This document shows positions 1-9,890 of a stretch of 64,000 bases of DNA, one piece after another. The notes under the pieces are model-generated. The model had not been told where the DNA came from, ran no database searches, and saw only the letters and a list, made by a program, of their open reading frames with translations. This DNA comes from Limnochordales bacterium (GTDB lineage: Bacteria; Bacillota; Limnochordia; Limnochordales; DUMU01), in assembly GCA_014896315.1 (NCBI GenBank), contig JADBKP010000001.1, positions 457,557-521,556 on the forward strand. The letters are read 5' to 3'. Numbering within the stretch: position 1 is the stretch's first letter; each line of letters starts with the position of its first letter. A program made the translations under genes and the position numbers.

Positions 1-1
1 G

Positions 2-577
2 GAGGAGTTGGTCTCGTACATCGTTCAGCGAGTGCTGGAGAGACGCCGCCGCGAGCTCGCCATGCTGGAACGGGATATAAGCAAGCTGGAGAAGATAACC
101 CCTCCCTTCCCGCGCCTCAGTTACGACGAGGCTGTCGAGCTTGTCAACCAGGCGGGCGAAGTGCTTGCCTGGGGCGATGACCTGGGCGCGCCGCACGAGA
201 CCATCATCTCGCAGAGGTATGAGAAGCCGGTCTTCGTCCACCGCTATCCGGCGCAGGCGAAGGCTTTCTACATGAAACCCGACCCGGAGCGCCCGGAGGT
301 AGTGCTGTGCGCTGACCTGCTCGCTCCGGAGGGTTACGGCGAGATCATCGGTGGTGGCCAGCGCATCGACGACTATGACCTGCTGCTTTCCCGACTTGAG
401 CAGCACAAGCTGCCGGTAGAGGTCTACCAGTGGTACCTCGATCTGCGACGTTACGGCAGCGTACCGCATTCCGGCTTCGGTCTTGGTATAGAACGGACGG
501 TGGCCTGGATCTGCGGCCTGCCGCACGTACGGGAGGCAATTCCCTTCCCGCGGATGTTAAACCGGCTGCGTCCTTAG
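2..577 (+). CDS. asnS: Asparagine--tRNA ligase, C-terminal part (5' end outside window)
   Basis: This is the C-terminal catalytic part of a class IIb aminoacyl-tRNA synthetase that charges tRNA-Asn in the cytoplasm. The reading frame is open to the left edge, so the gene starts upstream. Visible signatures are the [20 protein letters not shown] block followed by [10 protein letters not shown], and class II motif 3 as [15 protein letters not shown], close to the end. The terminal [12 protein letters not shown] tail is typical of asparaginyl rather than aspartyl enzymes. The gene converges on the yqhV-like gene with only nine bases between the two stop codons; a short AGCCGGCT inverted repeat overlaps the end of the frame. 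Identity is clear; only the length of the missing part is unknown. Confidence 0.95.
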   Translation, partial: EELVSYIVQRVLERRRRELAMLERDISKLEKITPPFPRLSYDEAVELVNQAGEVLAWGDDLGAPHETIISQRYEKPVFVHRYPAQAKAFYMKPDPERPEVVLCADLLAPEGYGEIIGGGQRIDDYDLLLSRLEQHKLPVEVYQWYLDLRRYGSVPHSGFGLGIERTVAWICGLPHVREAIPFPRMLNRLRP

Positions 578-586
578 CCGGCTGGC

Positions 587-850
587 TCAGCCTACTCCCG
601 CAAAGATAAGCATTACACCGGCGATGACCAGCGCCAGCTTCCAGGGGCTGACCTGAGCTGCAAGACCGGCTATGCCCAGGCTGCTCACAAGCAACAAGAT
701 AATTGGCCCGACAAGTCCCAGGGAGGCGTTGATCTGGAACGCTCCTTTAACGGTACCTGCGCGCCACATAAGAAGCGCGCCGGTCAGTTCAATCAGGGAT
801 GAAATGAAGCGGAGTGCTACCATCCCGGTGAGGATGCGAGCCTCGTCCAC
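587..850 (-). CDS. yqhV: YqhV-like small membrane protein (DUF2619)
   Basis: A small hydrophobic protein of 87 residues with three predicted membrane segments. It matches the pattern of Bacillus YqhV (DUF2619): a MVALRFISSLIELTGALLM segment, then KGAFQINASLGLVGPIILL, then a C-terminal hydrophobic helix. The function of the family is unknown. I chose the GTG start at 850 because GGGGGAA lies seven bases upstream; a longer reading frame from a TTG at 889 has no comparable site. In Bacillus the homologue sits beside the spoIIIA sporulation operon, but no sporulation genes are next to it here. Its presence supports a Firmicutes origin. Confidence 0.75.
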   Translation of the reverse strand: MDEARILTGMVALRFISSLIELTGALLMWRAGTVKGAFQINASLGLVGPIILLLVSSLGIAGLAAQVSPWKLALVIAGVMLIFAGVG

Positions 851-1043
851 GATCTGATTCCCCCGAACTCTTAATCCGGCTTCTCCCAACTGAATGGCTA
901 TTCATTTTCGGCTGTCGTTATCACGCAAGACGTAATGGCGGTAGTAGAAGGGAGTAAGGCGGGGGGTTTAGAATGATAAGCAAGTGGTGCAGACGAGGCG
1001 AGTCAAGCTGAGGCTGCAGAGTTTAGCAGAGAGGAGAAAGATC

Positions 1044-2423
1044 ATGGCCAAAGTTACCGATCGGAAACAGACCAAGTTCTTGCTGGACGAGAAGGATCTG
1101 CCCCGCGCCTGGTACAACATACAAGCGGACATGTCCAACCTTCCCGGGCCGCCCCTCAACCCAGCTACCCGAGAGCCGATAAAGCCTGAAGAACTCGCTC
1201 GCATCTTCCCTGTGGCCTTGCTTGAACAAGAGATGAGCCGGGAGCGGTGGATTCCCATCCCCGAAGAGGTTCTCGACATCTACAGGCTCTGGCGTCCCAC
1301 TCCGCTTTACCGGGCCCGCCGCCTGGAACAGTACCTGAAGACGCCCGCCCATATCTACTACAAGTACGAAGGGGTCAGCCCGGCCGGCAGCCACAAGCCG
1401 AACACTGCCATCGCGCAGGCCTACTATAACAAAGAGGCGGGCATTCGCCGCCTGACCACCGAGACGGGAGCGGGGCAGTGGGGGAGCGCCCTGGCGCTGG
1501 CCTGCCAGTTTTTCGGGATTGAGTGCCGTGTCTACATGGTCAAGGTCAGCTACGAACAGAAACCGTACCGCCGGTTGCTGATGCAAAGCTGGGGGGCGGA
1601 GGTTATCCCGAGCCCCAGCCCGATGACGGAAGCCGGCCGCAAGATCCTGGCGGAGAACCCCGATTCACCCGGCAGCCTGGGAACTGCCATTTCCGAGGCC
1701 GTGGAGGAGGCAGCGAGCCGTTCTGACACCAACTACGCTTTGGGTAGCGTTCTCAACCACGTGCTGCTCCACCAGACGGTGATCGGGCTCGAAGCCAAGA
1801 AACAAATGGAGTTGGCCGGAGAATACCCGGATGTGGTTATCGCCTGCGTGGGCGGGGGCAGCAACTTCGGTGGTCTGGTCTTTCCCTTCCTGGCCGACAA
1901 GTTCGCCGGGAGGGAAGTGCGTGCCGTGGCAGTAGAGCCGACCTCCTGCCCGACCCTCACCAAGGGCCGGTTGACGTATGATCTAGCGGACGTGGCCGGC
2001 CTTACGCCTATGCTCCAGATGTACACACTGGGCCACGACTTCATGCCGCCTGCCATCCATGCCGGCGGGCTGCGCTATCACGGAGACTCACCGCTGATCA
2101 GCATGCTGGTTCACGACGGGCTGGTAGAGGCGAAGGCGGTTGACCAGCTGCCCACCTTTGAGGCGGCCGTCACCTTTGCCCGGACCGAAGGGATACTACC
2201 CGCTCCCGAGTCGGCCCATGCCATTCGGGCGGCCATAGACGAAGCCCTGGCAGCCAAAGAGGCGGGCGAGGAAAGGGTGATCCTCTTCAACCTGAGCGGG
2301 CACGGGCACTTCGACCTCGGCGCCTACGAGTTGTACTTTGCCGGGCGGCTGCAGAACTACTCCTATCCGGAGGAACTGATTGCCGCTTCGCTGGCCCGCC
2401 TGGAAGCGATGGCTCGGCGGTGA
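1044..2423 (+). CDS. trpB2: Tryptophan synthase beta-like PLP enzyme (TrpB2)
   Basis: A PLP-dependent enzyme of 459 residues that condenses indole (or a related nucleophile) with serine. The length and the motif AGSHKPNTA place it with TrpB2, the longer beta chain that usually works without TrpA, rather than TrpB1. The Schiff-base lysine is the K of SHKPN (about residue 118), and the phosphate cup is GGGSNFGG near residue 270. The frame could start upstream, but the ATG at 1044 has GAGGAG eight bases before it. No other trp genes are in the window, so the physiological role may be indole salvage. The gene is followed 61 bases later by glyA in the same direction, which also handles serine; co-transcription is likely but not proven. 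Confidence 0.9.
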   Translation: MAKVTDRKQTKFLLDEKDLPRAWYNIQADMSNLPGPPLNPATREPIKPEELARIFPVALLEQEMSRERWIPIPEEVLDIYRLWRPTPLYRARRLEQYLKTPAHIYYKYEGVSPAGSHKPNTAIAQAYYNKEAGIRRLTTETGAGQWGSALALACQFFGIECRVYMVKVSYEQKPYRRLLMQSWGAEVIPSPSPMTEAGRKILAENPDSPGSLGTAISEAVEEAASRSDTNYALGSVLNHVLLHQTVIGLEAKKQMELAGEYPDVVIACVGGGSNFGGLVFPFLADKFAGREVRAVAVEPTSCPTLTKGRLTYDLADVAGLTPMLQMYTLGHDFMPPAIHAGGLRYHGDSPLISMLVHDGLVEAKAVDQLPTFEAAVTFARTEGILPAPESAHAIRAAIDEALAAKEAGEERVILFNLSGHGHFDLGAYELYFAGRLQNYSYPEELIAASLARLEAMARR

Positions 2424-2484
2424 TATACTCGCGTGCAATAGATACAGGCGCACGCAGGCGGGCGAGCGAAGGGAGTTTGGCGGA

Positions 2485-3774
2485 ATGAACGACACCCCGG
2501 TTGAGTCTGTTGCGACCGGTTTCTACACCCCGTTGGCGGAGAAAGATCCTGAAGTTTGGGCCGCCATTCGCCAGGAGGCATGTCGCCAGCACCGCAAGCT
2601 GGAGATGATCGCCTCCGAAAACCATGTGAGTGAGGCTGTCCTGGAAGCACTCGGTTCGGTACTGACCAACAAGTATGCCGAGGGCTACCCGGGCAAGCGG
2701 TACTACGGCGGCTGTGAATACGTGGACATAGTTGAAAGGCTCGCAATCGACAGAGCCAAGCGCCTCTTCGGTGTGGAACACGCCAATGTTCAGCCGCACT
2801 CGGGTGCCCAGGCGAATATGGCTGTGTACTTTGCCGCTCTTGAACCGGGTGACGTGGTGCTGGGAATGAACCTCTCGCACGGCGGGCATCTCACCCACGG
2901 TTCACCGGTGAATCTGTCCGGCAAGTGGTTTCGCTTTGCTCATTACGGTGTGAACCGTAAGACGGAGCAGATCGACTACGGCGAGGTACGACAGATTGCC
3001 CGGGAAGTGAAGCCGCGGCTGATCGTCGCCGGGGCAAGCGCCTACCCCCGGATCATCGACTTTGCTGCTTTCCGCGAGATCGCCGACGAGGTGGGCGCAT
3101 ACCTGATGGTGGATATGGCCCATATCGCTGGTCTGGTGGCGGTGGGGCTGCATCCATCGCCTGTTCCTTACGCTCACTTCATAACCACGACAACGCATAA
3201 GACACTGCGCGGGCCGCGCGGCGGGATGATACTGACGAGCGGGGAATGGGGGCCGAAGATAGACAAGGCGATCTTCCCCGGGACCCAGGGCGGCCCGCTG
3301 ATGCATGTGATTGCGGCCAAGGCGGTGGCCCTGGGCGAGGCCTTGCAGCCGGAGTTTCGCCGCTACCAGGAGCAGGTCGTGGCCAACGCGCAGGCGCTGG
3401 CCGAGGCCCTGCTTGCCCGGGGTTTTCGCCTCGTCTCTGGCGGCACGGACAACCACTTGATCCTGGTCGACGTCAAGGCCAGAGGCGTGACCGGGAAGTG
3501 GGCGGAGACCCGGCTCGATGAGATCGGCATCACGGCCAACAAGAACACCATCCCCTTCGACACGGAGAAACCGACCGTGGCCAGTGGCATCCGCCTGGGC
3601 ACGCCGGCGCTGACGACCCGAGGCATGCGGGAAGCGGAGATGCGCGAAATAGCCGATATTATCGCTCTCGCCCTTGATCCCAACGCTGACGAGAAGGCCC
3701 TCGAGGAAGCCAGGGCCCGTGTGGCGGCTCTGGTGCAGCAGTTCCCGCTTTATGTGAACAGGTGGGCGGAGTGA
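2485..3774 (+). CDS. glyA: Serine hydroxymethyltransferase
   Basis: Interconverts serine and glycine while loading tetrahydrofolate with a one-carbon unit. The 429-residue product has the usual family length. The PLP lysine lies in [13 protein letters not shown] (about residue 239). Other signatures are the N-terminal [20 protein letters not shown], the [17 protein letters not shown] block, and the [10 protein letters not shown] stretch that holds the cofactor-contacting aspartate and histidine. The ATG at 2485 was chosen over the longer open frame because GAAGGGAG precedes it and the longer N terminus overlaps trpB2. It forms a likely two-gene transcription unit with trpB2. Confidence 0.97.
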   Translation: MNDTPVESVATGFYTPLAEKDPEVWAAIRQEACRQHRKLEMIASENHVSEAVLEALGSVLTNKYAEGYPGKRYYGGCEYVDIVERLAIDRAKRLFGVEHANVQPHSGAQANMAVYFAALEPGDVVLGMNLSHGGHLTHGSPVNLSGKWFRFAHYGVNRKTEQIDYGEVRQIAREVKPRLIVAGASAYPRIIDFAAFREIADEVGAYLMVDMAHIAGLVAVGLHPSPVPYAHFITTTTHKTLRGPRGGMILTSGEWGPKIDKAIFPGTQGGPLMHVIAAKAVALGEALQPEFRRYQEQVVANAQALAEALLARGFRLVSGGTDNHLILVDVKARGVTGKWAETRLDEIGITANKNTIPFDTEKPTVASGIRLGTPALTTRGMREAEMREIADIIALALDPNADEKALEEARARVAALVQQFPLYVNRWAE

Positions 3775-4197
3775 GGCTGTCGTATTTCCACGGGTCGGGT
3801 CAAAAAACTACCATGTCTCCGGGGCTGATTGGGTGAAAAAAGTACCCGAACGAGGGGGCAAGCCGCCCAGATTGTGGAGACAGGAGGGGGGCGGCTAGAG
3901 CGCCCGGCGGTGTGCCGTCGCGCTAGCAGGGCTTTAATACGCCCGACCCCCAAGGCAGGGGCCAAGGCCGGGTGGTCCGGCGCTGGTGGGAACGTTCCCA
4001 CGCCGAGGTGGGTAATTGTTTCACCCTTCGCCATATTGAGGCTGGGTAAAAAAACTACCTACGAACCCGAAGTCAGGGCAGCCGACTCTGTTGACTCGGT
4101 TTGCCCGGATAGACCAGCTCGGTCACCAGCGATGAGGGCAAGAGGGCCAGGGGCCGGAGGGCAGCACCCCCGGCCCGGCCTTGACTATACGTCTCTC
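3775..4197. other. Convergent intergenic region with short repeats, no supported gene
   Basis: These 423 bases separate convergent glyA and acnA. The open frames that cross it are GTG-initiated, run into acnA antisense and look like chance. It contains three direct copies of a short hairpin-forming motif plus one inverted relative, and a perfect 16-base palindrome, GTGGGAACGTTCCCAC, at 3986-4001. I see no classical intrinsic terminator for glyA on the plus strand. On the acnA (minus) strand the repeats read as GGTA followed by a T run and ACCC, which could weakly assist termination. Confidence 0.5.
3797..4059. repeat. Repeats of GGGTNAAAAAANTACC
   Basis: Three direct copies lie at 3797-3812, 3831-3847 and 4044-4059. 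A related copy lies in inverted orientation at 4010-4026 (14 of 17 positions agree with the complement of the second copy). Each copy can fold into a small stem of GGT(A) with (T)ACC closing an A-rich loop. The second and third copies are both followed by a CGAAC stretch. I know no named element that matches. They may be remnants of a small mobile repeat or RNA stem-loops. Confidence 0.45.
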
Positions 4198-6975
4198 TTA
4201 CTGCAGCAACTTCTTCAGCACCGTCAGGAGGATACCGCCGTTGCGGTAATATTCCACCTCTACCGGCGTGTCGAGGCGGGAGGTGACGGTAAACTGCACG
4301 AGGGTGCCGTCGCCTTTGCGGGCGGTCACTCTTAGCGGCTGGCGGGGGGCGAGCCCGGACGCGAGGCCCGTGATGGAGTACACTTCGGTACCGTCCAGTC
4401 CGAGAGTCTGCGCGTTTTCGCCGGGGGCAAACTGAAGCGGGAGAACGCCCATGCCGATCAGGTTGCTGCGGTGAATACGCTCGAAGCTTTCTGCGATCAC
4501 TGCCCGAACTCCCAGAAGGTAAGTGCCCTTGGCGGCCCAGTCCCGGGAGCTGCCCGTACCGTACTCCTTGCCGGCAATGATGATCAGCGGCACTCCCTCC
4601 TGGCGGTACCTCATAGCTGCCTCGTAGATGGTCATCCGTTCACCGTCGGGCAGATGCAGCGTCACTCCACCTTCGGTGCCCGGCACGAGCAGGTTCTTCA
4701 GGCGCACGTTGGCAAAAGTACCCCTCATCATCACTTCATGGTTGCCGCGCCGAGCTCCATATGAGTTGAAGTCGGCCGGCTGGACCCCCCGTTCCAGCAG
4801 ATACTGGCCGGCGGGCGACTTTACCGGTATTGAACCGGCCGGCGATATGTGGTCTGTGGTCACGGAATCGCCAAGAAGCGCCAGCACACGGGCCTCAAGA
4901 ATGTCGGTAACGGTGGAGCCAGCGGCCTCGGCGCAGCTTTTCGCTGTGCCGGCGTCTCGGCCGAACTCGGCAAAGAACGGCGGTTCCTGGATGTAGGTCG
5001 AATTCGGATCCCATCGATACAACTCACCTTCGGGAACGGGAAGCGCCTGCCACCGTTCATCTCCACGGAAGACATCAGCGTATCTGCAGGAAAAGAGGTC
5101 AGGAGTGATGGCCGCGGCCATCGCCTGCTCGATCTCTTCCGGTGCGGGCCAGATGTCGCACAGGTAGACTGGCCGTCCGTTTGGATCCCACCCGAGAGGC
5201 TCCTGATCCATATCGAGGTCCACCCGCCCGGCCAGGGCATAGGCCACAACCAGCGGCGGTGAGGCCAGGTAGTTGGCCTTTACCAGGGGGTTGATACGTC
5301 CTTCAAAGTTGCGGTTGCCGCTCAGCACGGCGGCTACGACCAGATCCTGCTCCTGGATGGCTCGCGCCACGGCCGGTGGCAACGCCCCGCTGTTGCCAAT
5401 GCAGGTAGTACAGCCGTAGCCGACCACATGGAAGTGCAGTGCCTCAAGGTATGGCAGCAGTCCCGCCCGCGCCAGGTAGTCGGTGACCACCCGGGATCCC
5501 GGAGCGAGGCTGGTCTTCACCCACGGCTTCACCATCAAGCCCCGCTGCACGGCCTTCTTGGCGAGCAGCCCGGCCGCCATCATTACCGAGGGGTTGGACG
5601 TATTGGTGCAGCTCGTAATGGCGGCTATGACCACCGCACCATCCCGCAGGCTACTGGCGGGTGACGAAACGCTCGTGCCGGTCCCGGTGTCGATGGCAAC
5701 CGCAGCTGCCGTAGTGGTTGCAGCTACCTCCGCCGTCGCAGCTGCGTCTTGCTGGTTGCGGCCGAAGTTCACCTGGAGCGCTTTCCGGAAGGCGGACTTC
5801 ATCTCCCGCAGCAAGACCCGGTCCTGGGGCCGGCGTGGCCCAGCCAGGCTGGGCTCGACCGTGCTCATGTCGAGTTCCAGGTAATCGGAGTATTCCGGTT
5901 CGGGAGCGCCCTCGCTACGGAAGAGACCCTGGCGACGGGTATACTCTTCCACCAGCCGGACCAGCCCTTCATCGCGTCCGGTCAGCCGCAGGTAGGCCAG
6001 GGTTTCCTCGTCGACCGGAAAGAACCCCACGGTCGCCCCATACTCGGGCGCCATGTTGGCAACCGTTGCTCGATCGGTCAATGCCAGCTGTTTCAACCCG
6101 GGGCCGTAAAACTCAACGAATTTACCTACTACTCCGTGCTGGCGCAGCATTTGGGTGATTACCAGTACGAGGTCGGTCGCGGTCGTCCCGGCGGGCAGCC
6201 GCCCGGTGAGCTTGAAGCCGACCACTTCCGGCAGCACGAAGGAGTAAGGCTGGCCCAGCATCACCGCTTCTGCCTCGATACCGCCCACCCCCCAACCAAG
6301 CACTCCCAGCCCGTTTATCATGGTGGTATGGGAATCTGTCCCCACCACGGTGTCCGGGAACGCCCGCAGTTCGCCCTGCTCCGTGCGTAGTTGAACCACG
6401 CTCGCCAGGTACTCCATATTCACCTGGTGGATGATCCCCGTGCCGGGCGGTACGACCCGGAAGTTAGTGAACGCCTTTTGCGCCCAGCGCAGCAGCGTGT
6501 ACCGTTCCCGGTTCCGTTCAAATTCCTTCTCCACGTTGTGGGCATAGGCGTATTCGGTTCCGAAACTGTCGACCTGCACCGAGTGGTCGATTACGAGGTC
6601 AACCGGGATGAGCGGGTTGATCTTGCGGGGATCTCCACCCAGGCGGGCGACGGCGCTGCGCATGGCAGCCAGGTCGACGACGGCCGGAACGCCCGTGAAA
6701 TCCTGCAGTATCACCCGGGCGGGCAGGAAGGGGATTTCCCGGGGAATATTCTGGCGGGGCTGCCAATTGGCCACAGCCAGAACATCATCAAGAGTCACCA
6801 GATAGCCGTCACAATTCCGCAGCAGGTTTTCGAGGAGTACCCGCAGTGAATATGGCAACCGTTGAATGTTGGCTATCCCCTGATCTTCGAGGCGTTTCAG
6901 GCTGTAGATGACGGCAGGGCCGCCAGGAGTGGTTATTGTCTCCCTTGTCTTGAAGGGATCACTGATCCCGCGCAT
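4198..6975 (-). CDS. acnA: Aconitate hydratase
   Basis: Isomerises citrate to isocitrate through a [4Fe-4S] cluster; a TCA-cycle enzyme of the cytoplasm. The 925-residue product has the AcnA/IRP-type layout. The cluster cysteines lie in [10 protein letters not shown] (about residue 455) and in [12 protein letters not shown] (about 521-524). The swivel domain includes [26 protein letters not shown] near the C terminus. The ATG at 6975 is chosen because GGAAGGAG lies ten bases upstream; the frame stays open to 7104 without a comparable site. It is longer than most homologues because of an Ala/Thr-rich low-complexity insert of about 30 residues just before [11 protein letters not shown] possible -10 element (TATAAC at 7044-7039) lies upstream. 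Two perfect DnaA boxes lie further upstream. Confidence 0.96.
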   Translation of the reverse strand: MRGISDPFKTRETITTPGGPAVIYSLKRLEDQGIANIQRLPYSLRVLLENLLRNCDGYLVTLDDVLAVANWQPRQNIPREIPFLPARVILQDFTGVPAVVDLAAMRSAVARLGGDPRKINPLIPVDLVIDHSVQVDSFGTEYAYAHNVEKEFERNRERYTLLRWAQKAFTNFRVVPPGTGIIHQVNMEYLASVVQLRTEQGELRAFPDTVVGTDSHTTMINGLGVLGWGVGGIEAEAVMLGQPYSFVLPEVVGFKLTGRLPAGTTATDLVLVITQMLRQHGVVGKFVEFYGPGLKQLALTDRATVANMAPEYGATVGFFPVDEETLAYLRLTGRDEGLVRLVEEYTRRQGLFRSEGAPEPEYSDYLELDMSTVEPSLAGPRRPQDRVLLREMKSAFRKALQVNFGRNQQDAAATAEVAATTTAAAVAIDTGTGTSVSSPASSLRDGAVVIAAITSCTNTSNPSVMMAAGLLAKKAVQRGLMVKPWVKTSLAPGSRVVTDYLARAGLLPYLEALHFHVVGYGCTTCIGNSGALPPAVARAIQEQDLVVAAVLSGNRNFEGRINPLVKANYLASPPLVVAYALAGRVDLDMDQEPLGWDPNGRPVYLCDIWPAPEEIEQAMAAAITPDLFSCRYADVFRGDERWQALPVPEGELYRWDPNSTYIQEPPFFAEFGRDAGTAKSCAEAAGSTVTDILEARVLALLGDSVTTDHISPAGSIPVKSPAGQYLLERGVQPADFNSYGARRGNHEVMMRGTFANVRLKNLLVPGTEGGVTLHLPDGERMTIYEAAMRYRQEGVPLIIIAGKEYGTGSSRDWAAKGTYLLGVRAVIAESFERIHRSNLIGMGVLPLQFAPGENAQTLGLDGTEVYSITGLASGLAPRQPLRVTARKGDGTLVQFTVTSRLDTPVEVEYYRNGGILLTVLKKLLQ

Positions 6976-7131
6976 CGGCACTTCTCCTTCCGCTGACATA
7001 GACCGATAGTCTGAAGCCAGAGAAGACAGTTTAATGCAGTTATAGCATCTAGCCTCACGATTGCCTAGGACCGGACCGCCGGGGGAGCGCCGTATCACCG
7101 CCATTCCGCTTTGCCCACCAGGTTGTTCGAC

Positions 7132-7151
7132 TTATCCACAGGTTATCCACA
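7132..7151 (+). promoter_or_regulatory. Two perfect DnaA boxes
   Basis: TTATCCACA occurs at 7132-7140 and again at 7143-7151, separated by two bases, so the boxes lie on the same face with an 11-base period. Both match the strict consensus TTATNCACA. They lie between divergent acnA and the broken Nramp gene, with no dnaA, dnaN or other origin gene in the window. They could be a DnaA titration or regulatory site. Confidence 0.7.
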
Positions 7152-7204
7152 AATCCAGAGCCTGGATTCTCTGTCGCCGGCGCCGCCCGCCGCGATCGTT
7201 CATA

Positions 7205-7222
7205 AAGTGATCTGGTTCACTT
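7205..7222. promoter_or_regulatory. Inverted repeat AAGTGA-N6-TCACTT upstream of Nramp remnant
   Basis: A perfect 6-base inverted repeat with a 6-base spacer lies about 80 bases before the Nramp-type frame. Its position would suit a metal-responsive repressor, but the sequence does not match an MntR or Fur consensus I recognise. No yybP-ykoY-type manganese riboswitch is visible in the leader. Confidence 0.3.
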
Positions 7223-7300
7223 CTCCGGCCCTGCCGGGCCCAGGCGATAGGCTCAGGAGAACAACCGGCGAGAAATGCCGCGAGAAGAGGTGCAACACGG

Positions 7301-8450
7301 ATGCCCGCCGGACCCGACTACAACTCGAACGCCCAGATACAGGGGACGCCTCTTGCGGCCGCGGTTCGGGCCATGCAGCCCGACGCCGGCGTGGGGCCCC
7401 GGCCGGACGATGCCCGCACCCTGTCGCAGGCGGCCGAGGTCCTGGCGCAGAGCTCGGCGCGCCTGAGCCTGAGCCGTTTGCTCCCTTTCCTTGGGCCGGC
7501 GTTCGTCGCGGCCGTAGCCTACGTCGACCCCGGCAACTTTGCCACCAACATCCAGGCGGGTTCGGAGTTCGGTTACCGCCTTGTCTGGGTGATCCTGGCC
7601 AGCAACCTTATGGCGATGCTGATCCAAGCGCTATCTGCCAAGCTTGGGATGGCCACCGGCAAGAACCTTGCCGAAGTCTGCCGGGACCGCCTCCCACGCC
7701 TGCTGGTATACGCCATGTGCGTGCTCATGGAGATAGAACGTAGCCATGGCTACCGATCTTGCAGAGTTCCTTGGCGCGGCGCTCGGGTTCAACCTTCTAT
7801 TCCACATGCCGCTCATCTGGGGGGCGGTCCTGACGGGGCTGGCCACCTTTGTCATCCGGGCTTTGGATCGACACGGATTCCGCCCTCTCGAAGGCCTGAT
7901 CACTTCTATGGTTGGTGTGATCGCTCTTGCTTACATTATTGAAACTGTTCTTGACCGCCCCGACTGGAGGTTGATCGTGCATCATGCTCTTGTCCCGAGC
8001 TTTGCCGGGCCGGAGAGCATCTTGCTGGCGGCCGGTATACTCGGGGCTACAGTCATGCCACACGTGATTTTCCTCCACTCGGCCCTTGCTCAGGGCCGGA
8101 TTGTAGTGCGCGAGCCGGAACAGCTCCGCCGTCTTTACAGGCTTGAGCTTCTTGATGTCGCTATAGCCATGGGAGTCGCGGGTCTGGTAAACGCAGCGAT
8201 GTCGATCATGGCTGCAAGTACCTTCCACCGTGAAGGCCTCACCCACGTTGCCACCATCGAGGAGGCGTACCAGACCCTTACCCCGCTCCTTGGTCCGGCG
8301 GCGAGCTGGATCTTCGCCATCTCCCTGCTTGCCTCCGGCCTCTCATCTGCTACGGTCGGGACCATGTCCGGACAAGTCACCAGCTTTGTTGCCAATCTAA
8401 TCGTTGCTCTCAATCTCTATCTGCTCTTGCGGACGGCGATGGGCCGTTGA
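7301..8450 (+). pseudogene. mntH: Nramp-family divalent metal transporter, frameshifted and internally deleted
   Basis: Homologous to the proton-coupled Mn2+/Fe2+ transporter MntH. The first frame (ATG 7301) carries the TM1 metal motif DPGN in [20 protein letters not shown] and runs in frame to about 7735 (VLMEIE). Homology then continues one frame over as [20 protein letters not shown], so a +1 (or 4-base) change near 7730-7740 breaks the gene. The second frame, to 8450, keeps the TM6 motif MPH in ATVMPHVIFLHSAL. Near the end, GTMSGQV, which normally leads into three more helices, is joined almost directly to the terminal LIVALNLYLLL helix, so roughly 80 residues are missing in frame. With two independent lesions it is most likely non-functional. 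The frameshift alone could be a sequencing error; the deletion could not. Confidence 0.85.
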
Positions 8451-8622
8451 ACTGAGCCGCCCTCAACTGACCTGCCTGGGAATGGTTTCGTTCCGCGGTT
8501 TGTTCCCTCTGACACAAGCAGGCGCGCGGTCCGGCGGCTCGCCGGGCTGCTCGTGAGAGTAAGGACCGGTTCATGGTTTAGGGGGAGGCTCTCTAGCTCG
8601 GTAGACCTGCAAGCCCCCAAGG
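8451..8622. other. Intergenic region after the Nramp remnant
   Basis: No gene, tRNA or strong hairpin is visible here. It leads into the promoter at 8623-8651. Frames crossing it lack ribosome binding sites and overlap the real gene start at 8807. Confidence 0.4.
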
Positions 8623-8651
8623 TTGACGGTACTCACACCCGGTGTTACACT
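8623..8651 (+). promoter_or_regulatory. Sigma-A-type promoter of the ferredoxin oxidoreductase operon
   Basis: TTGACG at 8623-8628 and TACACT at 8646-8651 are separated by exactly 17 bases. Transcription would start near 8658, leaving a leader of about 150 bases before the ATG at 8807. Confidence 0.65.
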
Positions 8652-8706
8652 CAAGGCGGTTTGAAAGTTCAACCGTTCACGAGTCGCGCCTCAGCGGGCA
8701 GGGAAG

Positions 8707-8727
8707 ACCCACACGTGGGTTCTTTTT
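8707..8727 (+). terminator. Hairpin with T-run in the por leader (possible attenuator)
   Basis: ACCCA and TGGGT arms (8707-8711 and 8716-8720; the sequence is almost palindromic) are followed by TCTTTTT. It lies between the promoter and the first gene, so it would act inside the leader RNA. The stem is short, so termination strength is uncertain. No known riboswitch class is recognisable around it. Confidence 0.4.
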
Positions 8728-8806
8728 CCTCGGGCCCTGGTTTTGACGCGTGCTGTGGGCGAGCTCTGACAAGCTTCCCGAAATTCTCCCGACAGGGGGT
8801 CTTTTC

Positions 8807-9835
8807 ATGGCTCAGGTTCCCGAATTGCCTAAAACTAATGAGTTGGGGTTCTTTGAGATCCGCTTTGAATCCATCGGTGGTCTCGGGGCCCACCTGGCCG
8901 GGCAAATGCTGGCTGAAGCCGGCGTCCTGCGCCTGGGGCTCAACGGCGCTCACTTCTCCTCCTATGGTTCGGAGAAGAAGGGTTCACCTGTCAAGTCGTT
9001 CGTCCGCTTTTGCGCGCCCACCCAAGCTGTGCGGACCAACAGCCCGATCGAGCGGCCGCATGTTCTCGTGATCTTCCATGAACGTCTTATCAAGGACCGC
9101 AGTGTCTTGTCGGGTCTCTACCCGGATAGCACTATAATTGTCAACTCGACTCTTTCGCCCGATGAGATGAAGCAGCGGCTTGGGATCAAGTCCGGCACCG
9201 TCGGAACCGTGGATGCTCTCAGCATCGCCGTCGAGGAGAAGACTCGTGTCAACACCGCGATGCTGGGCGCGATCGCCCGTGCGCTCACCTTCCTTGACCC
9301 GCAAGCGCTCCGTGACACGATTCGGGCCACATTCGAGCACAGGTATCCCCACCTGGTGGAAGCGAACCTGCGAACCTTTGACCGGGGCTATAATGAGCTT
9401 CAGCTGAAGACCTTTGCCGGAGAAGGTGAGGAGCTGCCATATGTTCGTCCCCGGCCGCAATTTGGCTACCTAAATGCGCCTATCGGTGGCATCATCGTCA
9501 ATCCTGGCAACAGCATTTGGAAAGATCTCAGCGCCTCCCGGTCCGGTTTCCTGCCAGCGTATGATCGGAGCAAGTGCATCGACTGTGGCCAGTGCGATCT
9601 CGTCTGCCCGGACATGTGCTTCGTATGGGAGAAGAGTACTGACAAGCGCGGTCGGCCGGCCATGGCGCTGGTAGGCATAGACTACCAGTATTGCAAAGGA
9701 TGTTTGAAGTGCGTGGAGGCCTGCCCGGTCGAAGGTGCTCTCACCGCGATTCGGGAGACTGAGGGTTATGCGGAGACGCACGGTGTTTCGCACAGGTGGA
9801 ACCGTGAGGCCACAACAGCTCGGCAGGCGGTCTGA
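8807..9835 (+). CDS. porGD: 2-oxoacid:ferredoxin oxidoreductase, fused gamma-delta subunit
   Basis: Part of the enzyme that oxidatively decarboxylates pyruvate or a related 2-oxoacid to the acyl-CoA with reduction of ferredoxin. The 342-residue protein joins a gamma domain (from about residue 15, with GIGG-like FESIGGLGAHLAGQMLAEAG) to a delta-type ferredoxin domain. The two [4Fe-4S] motifs are CIDCGQCDLVCP (from residue 256) and CKGCLKCVEACP (from residue 296). The ATG at 8807 has AGGGGG nine bases before it, while the longer frame has no site. It is followed 55 bases later by the alpha-beta partner, so the operon encodes a four-domain enzyme in two polypeptides. The exact 2-oxoacid cannot be read from sequence. 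Confidence 0.88.
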   Translation: MAQVPELPKTNELGFFEIRFESIGGLGAHLAGQMLAEAGVLRLGLNGAHFSSYGSEKKGSPVKSFVRFCAPTQAVRTNSPIERPHVLVIFHERLIKDRSVLSGLYPDSTIIVNSTLSPDEMKQRLGIKSGTVGTVDALSIAVEEKTRVNTAMLGAIARALTFLDPQALRDTIRATFEHRYPHLVEANLRTFDRGYNELQLKTFAGEGEELPYVRPRPQFGYLNAPIGGIIVNPGNSIWKDLSASRSGFLPAYDRSKCIDCGQCDLVCPDMCFVWEKSTDKRGRPAMALVGIDYQYCKGCLKCVEACPVEGALTAIRETEGYAETHGVSHRWNREATTARQAV

Positions 9836-9890
9836 TTCCAGCGTGGTCGGTAACTTGAGTAAATTCGACTATAGAGGGTGAACGGCAGAA

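Noticed and set aside
3829-4335. Open frame of 168 codons between glyA and acnA
   Set aside because: GTG start without ribosome binding site, repeats inside it, and its last third is antisense to acnA.
5749-6390. Plus-strand frame of 213 codons
   Set aside because: Antisense to aconitase; no start signal or recognisable domain.
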